From Rubricoccus sp963708165 (GTDB lineage Bacteria; Bacteroidota; Rhodothermia; Rhodothermales; Rubricoccaceae), in assembly GCA_963708165.1 (NCBI GenBank), contig OY970187.1:1798001-1862000 (forward strand): a stretch of 64,000 nucleotides of DNA, written 5' to 3'. Below, piece by piece: positions 26,969 through 35,159 of the stretch; positions within the stretch are counted from its first letter, which is position 1; each line of letters opens with the position of its first letter. A program made the translations under genes and the position numbers. The notes beneath the pieces were generated by a model. The model was not told the origin of the DNA. It searched no databases and was given only the letters and a program-made list of their open reading frames with translations.

Positions 26969-28063
26969 CTAGAAGTGCTTGAACCCGTCGGCTTCCATCG
27001 GGATGACCGTGCCGTCGGGCATGCGCAGCGCGACGCCTTCTTCGGGCTCCACAATTGCGCCGACGACTGCGTAGGAGTCCTTGGGCAGCACCTCTAGCGC
27101 CTCTTGCGGTGCCGTGAACATCAGCTCGTAGTCTTCGCCGCCGTAGAGCGCCCACGTCTCGGCGCGCTTGGCGAGCGCCTCGGCGGCCAGCATCGTCTGG
27201 ATGTGGACCGGCAGCAGGCCCGCCTCGACGACGACGCCGACGGTGCTCATAATGGAGAGGTGGTGCGCCTCGCTCGCCGCGCCGTCCGACACGTCGATCA
27301 GCGCCGTGGGCTGAAAGCCGACCTCGCGCCAGAGGCGCACGCGGTCCAGCCGCGCCTGCGGCATCAGGTGGCGCTCGAGCGGTGTCGGAAACTGGCCGAG
27401 GTCGATGGGGGCTGCCTCTGGCGCGAGCGTGGGCACGCCGTCGCCGGAGGTCTCGCCCGTTTCTGACGCGGCGCCAGAGGCCAGCGTTTGCTCTTTGCCT
27501 TTGAGCAGCAGTTCCAGGCCCGCGGCGCTCGCGCCCAGGTCGCCCGTCACGCACAGAATCTCGCCGGGGACCGTGCCCGCGCGCGTCACAATGCGCTCGC
27601 TCTCGGCTTCGCCGAGGACGGTGACCGAGAGTACCAGCCGCGCGCTCGCCGAGATGTCGCCGCCCGCGACCGTGCAGCCGTAGCGCTCGCACGCCTGCGC
27701 GATGCCGGTGTAGAGCGCCTCGGCGCCCTCGACCGAAAGATTGTTGGGCAGGCCCAGCGCGACCGTCACGAGCGTGGGCTCGGCGTTCATGGCGCAGATG
27801 TCGCTCACGCTTGCCGCGATGCACTTCCAGCCCAGCGCGCGCAGCGGCGCAAACGTGCGGTCGAAGTGCACGCCCTCAACGAACAGATCGGTTGTGATGA
27901 CCTGCGAGCGGCCGCCTCCCAGATCTGAGACGGCTGCATCGTCGCCGATCGGCGTGGTCAGCGACTCGGAGCGCCCGGCGTCGCCCAGGACGGTTTGCAG
28001 GCGCGCGATGAGGCCGAACTCGCCGACCTCGGAGACAGGGGTAAAGATGGGGCTGTCAGACAT
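26969..28063 (-). CDS. thiL: Thiamine-monophosphate kinase
   Basis: ATP-dependent phosphorylation of thiamine monophosphate to the active diphosphate. 364 aa, a little longer than typical (~330) because of a low-complexity insert near residues 195-225 (repeat-encoded TLASGAASE...LAPEAAP). Motifs: EFGLIARL near 13, IGDDAAVSD near 40, TTDLFVEGVHFDRTFAP near 58, ALGWKCIAASVSDICAMNAEP near 75, VAGGDIS near 128, ALIDVSDGAASEAHHL near 255 and YGGEDYELMFTAP near 310. These are the AIRS/PurM-fold signature residues of ThiL. ATG start. Confidence 0.95.
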   Translation of the reverse strand: MSDSPIFTPVSEVGEFGLIARLQTVLGDAGRSESLTTPIGDDAAVSDLGGGRSQVITTDLFVEGVHFDRTFAPLRALGWKCIAASVSDICAMNAEPTLVTVALGLPNNLSVEGAEALYTGIAQACERYGCTVAGGDISASARLVLSVTVLGEAESERIVTRAGTVPGEILCVTGDLGASAAGLELLLKGKEQTLASGAASETGETSGDGVPTLAPEAAPIDLGQFPTPLERHLMPQARLDRVRLWREVGFQPTALIDVSDGAASEAHHLSIMSTVGVVVEAGLLPVHIQTMLAAEALAKRAETWALYGGEDYELMFTAPQEALEVLPKDSYAVVGAIVEPEEGVALRMPDGTVIPMEADGFKHF

Positions 28064-28555
28064 TCTTCAGGGACTGGGGACGAGGGACTGGGGACGGGCA
28101 GAGCGTCACCCGGGCCTCTGGCGCCAGAGGCGGCATTCGATGGAAAGCCGGAGGCTACAGCCTCTGGCGCGGGGCGTCCGGGAGGAGCGGGCGAAAAGAC
28201 AGCGCAGGGACAGTGACGCCAGAGGACGCCATTCCTCCCCAGACCGTCATCCCGACAGAGCCTGCGCCGAACCCAAGGGAGGTGAGGGATCTCTCACGCT
28301 GTGCTGATTTCGCGATCTCGCCAGAGGCCTCTGGCGGGGCTCGGAGGCCGAACGATGCGCACCCCCTCTGCGCTGCGCGCATCTCCCCGAGGAAAGAAGC
28401 GACACGCAACGCCTCTGGCGCCAGAGGCGAGCGCGGCGCAGCTTCCACCCGGAACCCAGAACCCGGAACCCGCAGGTACCCAGCGGAACCCGGAACCGCG
28501 ACGCGCCGCCAGAGGCGCTCATCTCGCCCTAGCTTCCCGGCACGCCACCCGACCT
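28064..28555. other. Repeat-rich intergenic region
   Basis: About 490 bp without a credible gene, between divergent genes. It holds perfect repeat palindromes at 28114-28131 and 28411-28428, a CGCCAGAGGCCTCTGGCG near 28319, and around 28246-28292 a CGTCATCCCGACAGAG...GGGATCTC segment resembling the GTCATCCCGAG...AGGGATCT elements common in bacterial intergenic DNA. Long open frames here simply read through the repeats. Confidence 0.5.
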
Positions 28556-29005
28556 ATGAGCCGCATCATCCACGCCGGCGACACGCCCGCCAAGCGCCGC
28601 CGCCAACTCGAACGCTCCTGCGCCGAAGCCCTCCGCACGCTCGGCGCCAAGCCCGCGCTGGCCTCTGGCGTGTGGGACCTGGAGGCCAAAGACCTCGCCG
28701 CGTTTCTCGCGATCAACCTGCGCGAGATCGGCGAGACGATCGAGGGCAGCGCGCAAGCCTGGGACGACCGCAACTATTGGAAAAAGGCCGAGAAGCTGCG
28801 CCACGACTGGCGCTGGGCACCTCAGACCGCCGAGACGATGGAGACCGCGCTCCTCGCCGCCGACTGGGAAGGCGCCACCGACGCTCTCGTCACCCTCATC
28901 CCGCGCTTCGCGCACGTCAACGTGGGCAAAAAGCTGCGCGACGCCGACTGGTGGGTGGGTGCCTTCCGAGCCCTGGAAAAGCGCGCGGCAAAGGCCGATG
29001 CCTGA
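28556..29005 (+). CDS. Hypothetical protein, helical
   Basis: 149 aa from the ATG at 28556. No family recognised. Predicted mostly alpha-helical with many Trp (DWRWAP, DADWWVGAFRALEK) and a basic N-terminus (DTPAKRRRQLERSCAEAL). No signal peptide or membrane segment. Its last eight bases overlap the start of the next gene (ATG at 28998), so the pair is co-transcribed and perhaps translationally coupled. The frame continues upstream of 28556, but only through repeats. Confidence 0.7.
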   Translation: MSRIIHAGDTPAKRRRQLERSCAEALRTLGAKPALASGVWDLEAKDLAAFLAINLREIGETIEGSAQAWDDRNYWKKAEKLRHDWRWAPQTAETMETALLAADWEGATDALVTLIPRFAHVNVGKKLRDADWWVGAFRALEKRAAKADA

Positions 29006-29507
29006 CGATCTCGACTCTGGCGCGGACGAATCTCAAGAGCCGCCTCCGCCAGAGGCCTGGGCGCCGAGCGTGCGCGAGGCCGAGGGCCGTCGCGAGATCC
29101 TCGATCCCGTGCGCCGCCAGTGGGTCGCGCTTACGCCCGAAGAGGGCGTGCGCCAACGCCTGATCGCGCGGCTGCTGTCTCTGGGATACCCCGCGGGCCT
29201 GCTCGCGGTCGAGAAGAAAGTCGAGCACCTGGGCCGCCTCTGGCGCGCCGACGTGGTAGCCTACGACCGGCGCCAGAGGCCCATTCTGCTGGCCGAGTGC
29301 AAGGCGCCCGGCCTCGCCGTCGCGCAGGCGACGTTCGACCAACTGGCGCGCTACAACGCCGTCCTCGGCGCGCGCGCGCTCGTCGCCACCAACGGCGACG
29401 CGCTCCGGTGCTGCGTGCAAGATGCCGACGGTGGTTCTGGCGCCAGAGGCCTCTGGCGGTGGGTGGGCGGCATCCCGCCGTTCGCGGAATTGGCCGGGGC
29501 ACCGTAG
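28998..29507 (+). CDS. Type I restriction enzyme R-protein N-terminal-like nuclease-fold protein
   Basis: 169 aa from the ATG at 28998, overlapping the previous stop. Resembles the stand-alone HSDR_N_2 domain found in many Bacteroidota: EILDPVRRQWVALTPEEGVR near residue 30, then LLAVEKKVEHLGRLWRADVV and ILLAECKAPGLAVAQATFDQLARYN near 95-120. The E...D...ExK pattern is the PD-(D/E)xK nuclease core. Single-domain members have no proven role; no methylase or specificity subunit is nearby, so it is unlikely to be a working restriction system. Its TAG stop is made by the GTAGGG end of the element at 29504. Confidence 0.85.
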   Translation: MPDDLDSGADESQEPPPPEAWAPSVREAEGRREILDPVRRQWVALTPEEGVRQRLIARLLSLGYPAGLLAVEKKVEHLGRLWRADVVAYDRRQRPILLAECKAPGLAVAQATFDQLARYNAVLGARALVATNGDALRCCVQDADGGSGARGLWRWVGGIPPFAELAGAP

Positions 29508-29630
29508 GGACACCATGCATGGTGTTCGCACGCAGCGCCGCCGCGTGCCATGGTTGGCCGGACGTGCCGCCGTATGGACGTGGCATCGTACAGGTGTGGC
29601 ACCATATGGACGTATGCGATACGCCCCTAC
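29504..29630. repeat. GTAGGG...CCCTAC-bounded palindromic element, copy 2
   Basis: 127 bp. Starts GTAGGGACACCATGCATGGTGT and ends GTATGCGATACGCCCCTAC, exactly the termini of the element at 8188, with a different interior. Its opening GTAG provides the TAG stop codon of the upstream gene. Confidence 0.75.
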
Positions 29631-29652
29631 ACGATGTGTGCGGGGAATCCTA

Positions 29653-29670
29653 GCCTCTGGCGCCAGAGGC
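29653..29670 (-). terminator. Perfect repeat palindrome abutting a stop codon
   Basis: GCCTCTGGCGCCAGAGGC lies immediately beyond the TAA stop of the reverse-strand gene at 29671, in terminator position. Confidence 0.6.
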
Positions 29671-30447
29671 TTAGGTCCCGAAGAGACGGTCCGTGCCCTC
29701 GCGAAACAGCGTTGCGCCGCCTTGGGATGGGTGGCGCACGTAGGTACTCTCCACGCCGACCGCGGTCAGCGCGCGCTCGGCCACGCGGCCGAGCGCGACG
29801 ACGCGCCTAGGCTGCACGGCTTCGACGACAGCGGCCAGAGCATCGGCGAACTGGCGGATCTCGCGCACGCGCGGCGCGCGGATCGTCAGCGGCTGGTCCG
29901 GCTTGTGCGGGTGGAACGGGACCGCGTTCCAGGTCCAGAAACGTCCCCACCGGGGAAGCATCTGGCGCCAGTAAATGCCGCCGGAGTATTCCTTGAGCGG
30001 CTCACCGTGGAGCGCCCGCAGCGAACTCGGGCGGCCGTCGAGCGGGAAGTCCGGGTCCATGAGTTGCTGCTCGCTCACGAGCGGCACGCCCGAAAAGCGG
30101 CAGCCCCACGGCCCGGGCGCCTCGGCGACGATGAGTGCCTCTGGCGGTTCGCCCAGCGTCAGTGCGGACGCACGCAGGTTCTCGCGACGCATCTCGGCCG
30201 CGCCGTCCATGTCTAGCGCCGGGTCCTCGTGCGTGTACGGGTTGACGAGGTCCGGCCCGCCGGGAGCGTCCAGCACGTGCGTTCGGATGGCGCGCCAGAG
30301 GCGGTCGCCGGGGGTGGATGTCAGACATAGCGCAAGATCGCCGCGCGAGCGGGCCTCTGGCGCCAGAGGTGCTCCGCATCGCTCATCCCTTTCCCATCCC
30401 TCGCGCCAGAGGCTGACCCCGCGCACCCTTGAGTCACCAGTCCCCAC
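29671..30447 (-). CDS. Uracil-DNA glycosylase superfamily protein
   Basis: Probably excises uracil or another damaged base from DNA. Up to 258 aa from a GTG at 30447, but the first ~40 residues are repeat-like and the true start may be further in (no good ATG/GTG is visible there). Motifs: ALIVAEAPGPWGCRFSGVPL near residue 105 matches the GEAPG-type water-activating motif, YWRQMLPRWGRFWTWNAVPFHP near 160 is the conserved central motif, and VALGRVAERAL followed by YVRHPSQGG near 240 is the leucine-loop/His motif. Best fit is a UDG family 4/5-like branch; the exact specificity is not clear. Convergent with the upstream nuclease-fold gene. Confidence 0.75.
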   Translation of the reverse strand: MGTGDSRVRGVSLWREGWERDERCGAPLAPEARSRGDLALCLTSTPGDRLWRAIRTHVLDAPGGPDLVNPYTHEDPALDMDGAAEMRRENLRASALTLGEPPEALIVAEAPGPWGCRFSGVPLVSEQQLMDPDFPLDGRPSSLRALHGEPLKEYSGGIYWRQMLPRWGRFWTWNAVPFHPHKPDQPLTIRAPRVREIRQFADALAAVVEAVQPRRVVALGRVAERALTAVGVESTYVRHPSQGGATLFREGTDRLFGT

Positions 30448-30448
30448 G

Positions 30449-31753
30449 TCATCCCACCACGAGCACGCCGCCGCGGTCGAAGCGCTGGTTGACGACGGAG
30501 TTGAAGATGGAGCCGAAGGAGTACGAGATGCCCACGCGCGTGAAGTACCGGAAGCTGGTCGCCTGCTGCTGCTGCTGAAGCAAGATGTCTTCCTCCGAGA
30601 GGTCGCCCGCGGCGAGCGAGAGCTGGTTCTGAATGATCGACGCGTTGCCGCCCAGCCGCAGCTCCAGGCCTCTGGCGAGGCGCACGTTGAGCCCGCCGCC
30701 GAGGCCCATCTCGTACTTGTCGAATGGGCCGGTGAGGTACTGCTGGCCCGAGAGCGAGAGGTCGAACGAGCCCCATGGCTGCGAGAACTCGGTGCGCGCG
30801 CGGAACGAGTGCTGGGGCAGAAACTCCTGGATCTTGCCGAAGATGGTGGAATCGGTGTATGACGCGAACTCCGCGCCGACGCTGTAGCTGACCGTGGCGA
30901 CGCGCCTCGTGGCCTCGGCGTATGGAAACAGGCTGTACTCTACGCCGGGTCCTGCGACAACGCGGGCGGTGTAGTTGGAAAACGTGTTCTGGCTCGCGCT
31001 CACCTCCACGCCTGCGCTAACGTGCGGTCCCAGACTCCGCGCCACAAGCCCAAAGCCGCCGTAGTCCGAGCGCTCGAACACGGTCGTGGTGTCTTCGCCA
31101 GAGGTGTCGCTGATGCGGGTAAACTCGCGGCGGCTGTAGTTGCCGTTGACGCCAACGCGCGTTTTCCACCGCTCGGTCACGCGCGAGGCGGAGGCGCCTG
31201 CGCGTCCGCTGAAGTCGAAGCGGGACGACTCGCCATTGGCATCGCCGTTGGCGTCGAGCCGGAACGTCCAGCCGTTCCACGGGTCAGCCTCGGGCGCTGC
31301 GCTCCCGCCAGGGGCCTCTGGCGGCGCGTCGTAGGCGATGGAGAGGCGCTCGCCCACGTTCGTGCCCGCGATGTAGCCCACCACGCCGAGCGCGAGCCGA
31401 GACGCGATGGCACGGCGCTCGTCGTCGTTGGTGGCATCTGCCGGGACGGTGACGGTCAGCGTGCTTTCCTGGCCTTTGTAGGCGCCGCGGCCTTCGACGA
31501 ACAGCGTGTAGCGCCGCCCGCCTGCGCCGGTGCGGTCGCCGGTGATGAGCACGAACACGTCGGCGTCGCCCTGGTCTCGCACGAACTGGAGGTAGGGCAG
31601 TTCGGTCTGGAAAAAGTCGCGGTCGCAGCCGCGCGTGCGGCAGTCGTAGGCCACGCGGAAGGCGGTGCCTTTGGCGCCCTTGGCCTCTTGCGCCAGAGGC
31701 CCCGTAGCGGTAGCGAGAACGGCGAGCAGGAAAAACAGGAGCGCGCGAGACAT
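30449..31753 (-). CDS. Outer-membrane beta-barrel protein
   Basis: 434 aa, function unknown. Signal peptide (ALLFFLLAVLATATGPLAQ), then a ~100-residue periplasmic-looking domain (RVAYDCRTRGCDRDFFQTEL, VFVLITGDRTG) and, from about residue 165, alternating strands with Tyr/Phe girdles (FSGRAGASASRVTERWKTRV, SFDLSLSGQQYLTGPFDKYE, YFTRVGISYSFGSIFNSVVN), which is a barrel of roughly a dozen strands. It resembles DUF481/DUF3078-type barrels without a firm match. A QQQQQ run lies near residue 397. It starts upstream of the glycosylase gene on the same strand with only a base between the frames, suggesting read-through. Confidence 0.75.
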   Translation of the reverse strand: MSRALLFFLLAVLATATGPLAQEAKGAKGTAFRVAYDCRTRGCDRDFFQTELPYLQFVRDQGDADVFVLITGDRTGAGGRRYTLFVEGRGAYKGQESTLTVTVPADATNDDERRAIASRLALGVVGYIAGTNVGERLSIAYDAPPEAPGGSAAPEADPWNGWTFRLDANGDANGESSRFDFSGRAGASASRVTERWKTRVGVNGNYSRREFTRISDTSGEDTTTVFERSDYGGFGLVARSLGPHVSAGVEVSASQNTFSNYTARVVAGPGVEYSLFPYAEATRRVATVSYSVGAEFASYTDSTIFGKIQEFLPQHSFRARTEFSQPWGSFDLSLSGQQYLTGPFDKYEMGLGGGLNVRLARGLELRLGGNASIIQNQLSLAAGDLSEEDILLQQQQQATSFRYFTRVGISYSFGSIFNSVVNQRFDRGGVLVVG

Positions 31754-31951
31754 GCGGCGGGGAAGAAGTGCGAGGCTCTGCGAGCCCCTAGGCTACCGCC
31801 CTCGCGATAGGCTTGCGCGGCACGCGCGTCCGCCAGAGGCTGCTTCGCCGCGTTCTCACAGCGCCGCGGGCGACGAAGGCGCGCTTGGCCTGCGCCCGTA
31901 TCCTTCGCCGCCGACCTCCGTACCGGGGGCGAGCCTCCCCGTACCCGCGCC

Positions 31952-32824
31952 ATGCCCTCCGAGATCACAGACGAGATCGCCGCCTCGCTTCGCGAGATGG
32001 ACCGCCTCGCCGGAACTCCCGCCTCTGGCGCCAGCGCCCCACCGCCAGAGGCGGGGCTGGCGGGCTACGCGCACGCCACGCGCACGGCCACCTACGGCTT
32101 CCTGGCCGCGATCCCGCTCCTGATCCTCTACGAGATCGGGATTTTGCTCTCCAACACAGGTTTCAGCGAAGTGCGAGTGGGAGCCGACGTGTGGCTCAAG
32201 CAGCTGTTGGGCTCGCTCGGTGTGCAGGGTGGCGTGCTTCTGGCGGCGGTGGTGATCGTGGTGGGCGGCGTGGTGTTCTGGATGGAGCGCGAGCGGCGTC
32301 CCCGGTTGGTCCCGGCGTACTTCGGGGGCATTCTGCTGGAGAGCACCGTCTACGCCGTCGTGCTGGCGTTCATCGTGAGCGCACTTGTGGGCGTCGTGTT
32401 CGGCGCAGCTCTCTCGCTCGCGCCGCCAGAGGCGCTGGCACAGCCTCTGGCGACGGCGCCGCTTCTGGCGATGGCGCAGATGGCCGAGCTGAGCCTGCCG
32501 CTCCAGCTCTCGCTCTCCATCGGCGCGGGGCTGTACGAGGAGTTGGTCTTCCGCGTGATCCTGGTCGGCGGGATGTTCTGGGGGCTCAAGCGCCTCATGG
32601 AGGACTCGCGCAAAGCCTACGTCATCGCGGCGGTGATCGGCGCGTTGCTCTTTAGCGCCGTGCACTACACCGGCTCGATGGGAGATCCGTTCGAGCTCGC
32701 CAGCTTCACCTACCGCTTCGTGTTCGGGCTGGCGCTCAACGGCGTGTTTCTGCTGCGCGGCTTCGCGCTCGCTGCGTGGACGCACGCCATCTACGACGTG
32801 CTGGTGGTGACCGGGGCTCTCTAG
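31952..32824 (+). CDS. CPBP-family intramembrane glutamic endopeptidase
   Basis: 290 aa membrane protease of the CAAX/Rce1-like (ABI) family. About seven transmembrane helices; the three family motifs are visible: YEELVFRVIL near residue 198 (EExxxR, catalytic Glu pair), LLFSAVHYTG near 234 (FxxxH) and WTHAIYDVLV near 280 (HxxxD). The N-terminal ~45 residues are soluble, with ASGAS and PPEAG written by the repeat. Substrates are unknown. ATG start at 31952; divergent from the outer-membrane barrel gene. Confidence 0.92.
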   Translation: MPSEITDEIAASLREMDRLAGTPASGASAPPPEAGLAGYAHATRTATYGFLAAIPLLILYEIGILLSNTGFSEVRVGADVWLKQLLGSLGVQGGVLLAAVVIVVGGVVFWMERERRPRLVPAYFGGILLESTVYAVVLAFIVSALVGVVFGAALSLAPPEALAQPLATAPLLAMAQMAELSLPLQLSLSIGAGLYEELVFRVILVGGMFWGLKRLMEDSRKAYVIAAVIGALLFSAVHYTGSMGDPFELASFTYRFVFGLALNGVFLLRGFALAAWTHAIYDVLVVTGAL

Positions 32825-32842
32825 CGCCAGAGGCCTCTGGCG
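32825..32842 (+). terminator. Perfect CGCCAGAGGCCTCTGGCG palindrome at the protease stop
   Basis: The palindrome starts at the first base after the TAG stop of the CPBP gene, in the alternative (tail-to-tail) arrangement of the two half sites. Confidence 0.55.
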
Positions 32843-32931
32843 ATGCCTGGGCGAGGGCGCTTACGGGTGACCTGCTGCCGAGCGGGGCGGGGCGGCTCTA
32901 GCTTGGCTTCTGCCCCTTCGCGTTTGCGCTC

Positions 32932-33438
32932 ATGCTCCGTTCTCTGGCTTTGGCTCGGTGGGCCTCTCTGTTCGCGCTCGTGTGTATGGTAGGGTGCGAT
33001 GGACTGGCCCAGGAGGATGGCACGGACGGAGATCTGGTAGAGCGTCTCGAACGGCCGTCTCGCTACGCACCATTCGCCGCGGCGCTGGAATCGACGTTTC
33101 GCTCGCCGGGCCTGACCGCGTTTATCGCGTCCAATGAGCTGTACGCATCGGACCGGCGGCTGATTACCAACCCAGGTCCGTTTCTCCGTTTCAACGCGAC
33201 CGAGGCGTCCTTCCGCTTTCTCGGAGATGTGACGTTTACGGCGCTTGATGGCGCGCAGCGAACCATCGTGGTGATCCGGTGCAAAACGGCCGGGCAGGCT
33301 ACCGGTGCTCAGGGGGACGATCCGTGCAGCGATTTCAGGCTCGAGGACGACGTGATGGTCTTCGAACGGCCTCCGGCGACAGACGGAACCGGGTACATCC
33401 ACGAGCTTCTGGAGCCGAGCACCCCGCCGGGCTTCTAG
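32932..33438 (+). CDS. Hypothetical lipoprotein
   Basis: 168 aa, no family recognised. SLFALVCMVGC is a lipobox with the modified Cys near residue 22, so the protein is membrane-anchored in the periplasm or outer membrane. Two Cys near residues 114 and 126 (RCKTAGQ, DPCSDF) could pair. It has no copies of the iterated repeat inside its frame and a lower GC than its neighbours, which may indicate recent arrival. It is convergent with the paralogue cluster downstream; its TAG is followed by one repeat half site. Confidence 0.65.
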   Translation: MLRSLALARWASLFALVCMVGCDGLAQEDGTDGDLVERLERPSRYAPFAAALESTFRSPGLTAFIASNELYASDRRLITNPGPFLRFNATEASFRFLGDVTFTALDGAQRTIVVIRCKTAGQATGAQGDDPCSDFRLEDDVMVFERPPATDGTGYIHELLEPSTPPGF

Positions 33439-33450
33439 CCTCTGGCGCGA

Positions 33451-34326
33451 TCAGGAGCGGTCGCGGCGGCGGCGCGGAGGGGTGCTGGGCGCGACGACAT
33501 CGAGCGCGTCCAGATCCAGTAGCGGGCGCTGCGCCTCGCGGTCGGCCTCTGGCGCCAGAGGCCTGGGTTCGTCGGCTTCGCGAGGAAGTGCGGAGCGCGC
33601 CGGGCCAGAGGGCGCCAGCTTGACCGCGAGGTCGTCCGCGAGGTCCTCGATCTTGCGGTGCTTCTTGGCGCGCCACTTCACGTCGGCTTTGTAGATGGCG
33701 TAGGAGGCGATCACGAACAGCACGAGTCCCATCGCGATGCTGGCGACCGTTGCGAGGATGCCGTCGAAGAGGGAGGTGCCGAGAAACCCCGCCAGAGGCC
33801 CGAGCAGCAGCATCGAGAGGGCACCGTACATGATGCCTTCTACGGGAGGGCTCATGTTGCCGACTTGCTGCTCCAGGCGGATGCGCGTGCGCTCGCCGCG
33901 CTCGCTGACGGTCAGGCGCGTGTGTACGCCCATTCCTGTCGTGTGCTCCCAGGTTTTGGTGGCGCCCTGCTCCTTGAACTCGGCCGCGCTCGTGCGACCG
34001 AACATGCTGCCGTAGTCCGTGCCGAGCTCGCGGCGGAGGTCGTCCACGGCGTCTTCCCAGTCGTGGATGTCGAGCGGCCCGGCCGTCCAGCGCTCCACGT
34101 GGTTGTGCGTGGCGGTGGTGTGCGAGGACTTCTCGGACGCGCCCGCGTCGATCTCGGCCGCGGCGGCGACCATGTACTCGGGGTCGATGCCGACCTCGCG
34201 GCCCAGCCGCTCGATCTCCTCGAGCGAGAGGCCGCCTTTGCCCTGGCGGCGGCGCGCCTCCTCCTGGCGCACCACGGCGCGCTCGATGATCTGCGCGACT
34301 TCGCGCTCGGTGTACGTGTTGGGCAT
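33451..34326 (-). CDS. Two-TM membrane protein, paralogue A of a five-member cluster
   Basis: 291 aa from the ATG at 34326 (MPNTYTEREVAQIIERAV). Function unknown. Layout shared by five neighbours: an N-terminal helix pair ending GLSLEEIERLGREVGIDPEYM (about 30-55), a beta-rich cytoplasmic domain (residues ~75-175), two close transmembrane helices (ALSMLLLGPLAGFLGTSL, ASIAMGLVLFVIASYAIY), and a basic tail with a DLDAL-type motif and terminal RRRRDRS. The EEI/GIDPEYV portion recalls short helical modules seen beside kinase-like proteins, but I have no family name. Intact copy, last gene of a three-gene run with paralogues B and C. Confidence 0.7.
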   Translation of the reverse strand: MPNTYTEREVAQIIERAVVRQEEARRRQGKGGLSLEEIERLGREVGIDPEYMVAAAAEIDAGASEKSSHTTATHNHVERWTAGPLDIHDWEDAVDDLRRELGTDYGSMFGRTSAAEFKEQGATKTWEHTTGMGVHTRLTVSERGERTRIRLEQQVGNMSPPVEGIMYGALSMLLLGPLAGFLGTSLFDGILATVASIAMGLVLFVIASYAIYKADVKWRAKKHRKIEDLADDLAVKLAPSGPARSALPREADEPRPLAPEADREAQRPLLDLDALDVVAPSTPPRRRRDRS

Positions 34327-34361
34327 GGGCCTCTGGCGGGACAACGGGAATACGCCAGAGG

Positions 34362-35157
34362 CTACGAACGCTCGCGCCTGCGGGTTCGGCCCTCGTCAGA
34401 GGCCTCAGGCGCGTTCGGCGAGGCGTCGAGGCTGATCCGCGGTGCTAGCTCTGGCGCCAGAGGTGCGGCCTCGTCCCGCGCGATGAGGTCCACGCGGTCG
34501 AGGAGTGCGTCGAACTTCTCGCCGTTGCGCGAGGCCCACGTCCCGAGTCCTGCCCACGTGCTACCCCGCGCGAGCGTGGCAAAAACCGTGAGCGTGGCGA
34601 CGAGGCCCCACAGGTCAGGATCGGAGCCCAGCGCGACGATGAGCACGGCGGACACGAGGGCCATGACCGCAAACACGCCTCCCACGATCACTCCCTGGCG
34701 CGCCTGCCGCTCCTGCGTGTTCTCGGCCACGACGCGCGTGCCCTCCGTCAGAGGCTCCAAGGCGACTCGGAACTGCGAGCCATAAGCATCGCCGCCCGTC
34801 CACTCGCGCACGCGCCCGATCTGGCTTGGGTTGCCGGAGGTCTTGAACGTCGCCCGGAGGTCCGACACGATCCGCTCCCACGCCGCATCCGTCACCTGCC
34901 CGGGCAGCACGCGCACGCGCCGCACCTCGGCGGGCACGCCCAGCACGCGCCGTGCCTCGCCAGAGGCCTCCTCTGGCGACGCCGCGCTCGGCTGCGACGG
35001 CCGCGACCAGCGCCGGATCGAGACCGCTGGCGCGCGCCACCTCTTGGAGTTCGGCGAGCGTTAAGCCATCGGCGCTGCGCGCGTCGTGCCTCTGGCGCTC
35101 GGCCGTGGCTGCGAAGATGCGGCGGGCTTCCTCTTCGGTAAATCGGCGTTCGGGCAT
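34362..35157 (-). pseudogene. Frameshifted paralogue B of the two-TM family
   Basis: Starts at the ATG at 35157 (MPERRFTEEEARRIF) and reads LTLAELQEVARASGLDPALV like the other copies, then leaves frame near 34986, just before the repeat at about 34970. The conserved remainder continues in another frame (RRVLGVPAEVRRVRVLPG, FDALLDRVDLIARDEAAPL, ending RTRRRERS) to the stop at 34362. One extra base explains it. Either a recently broken gene or an assembly error; the second half could also be expressed alone from 34946. Confidence 0.7.
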
Positions 35158-35159
35158 GG

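Noticed and set aside
28213..28555. Open frames upstream of the 149-aa protein
   Set aside because: They read only through dispersed repeats and shift frame relative to the likely gene; the ATG at 28556 fits better.
28998..29507. Part of a type I restriction-modification system
   Set aside because: Only a stand-alone HSDR_N-like domain is present; no methylase, specificity or motor subunit is in the window.
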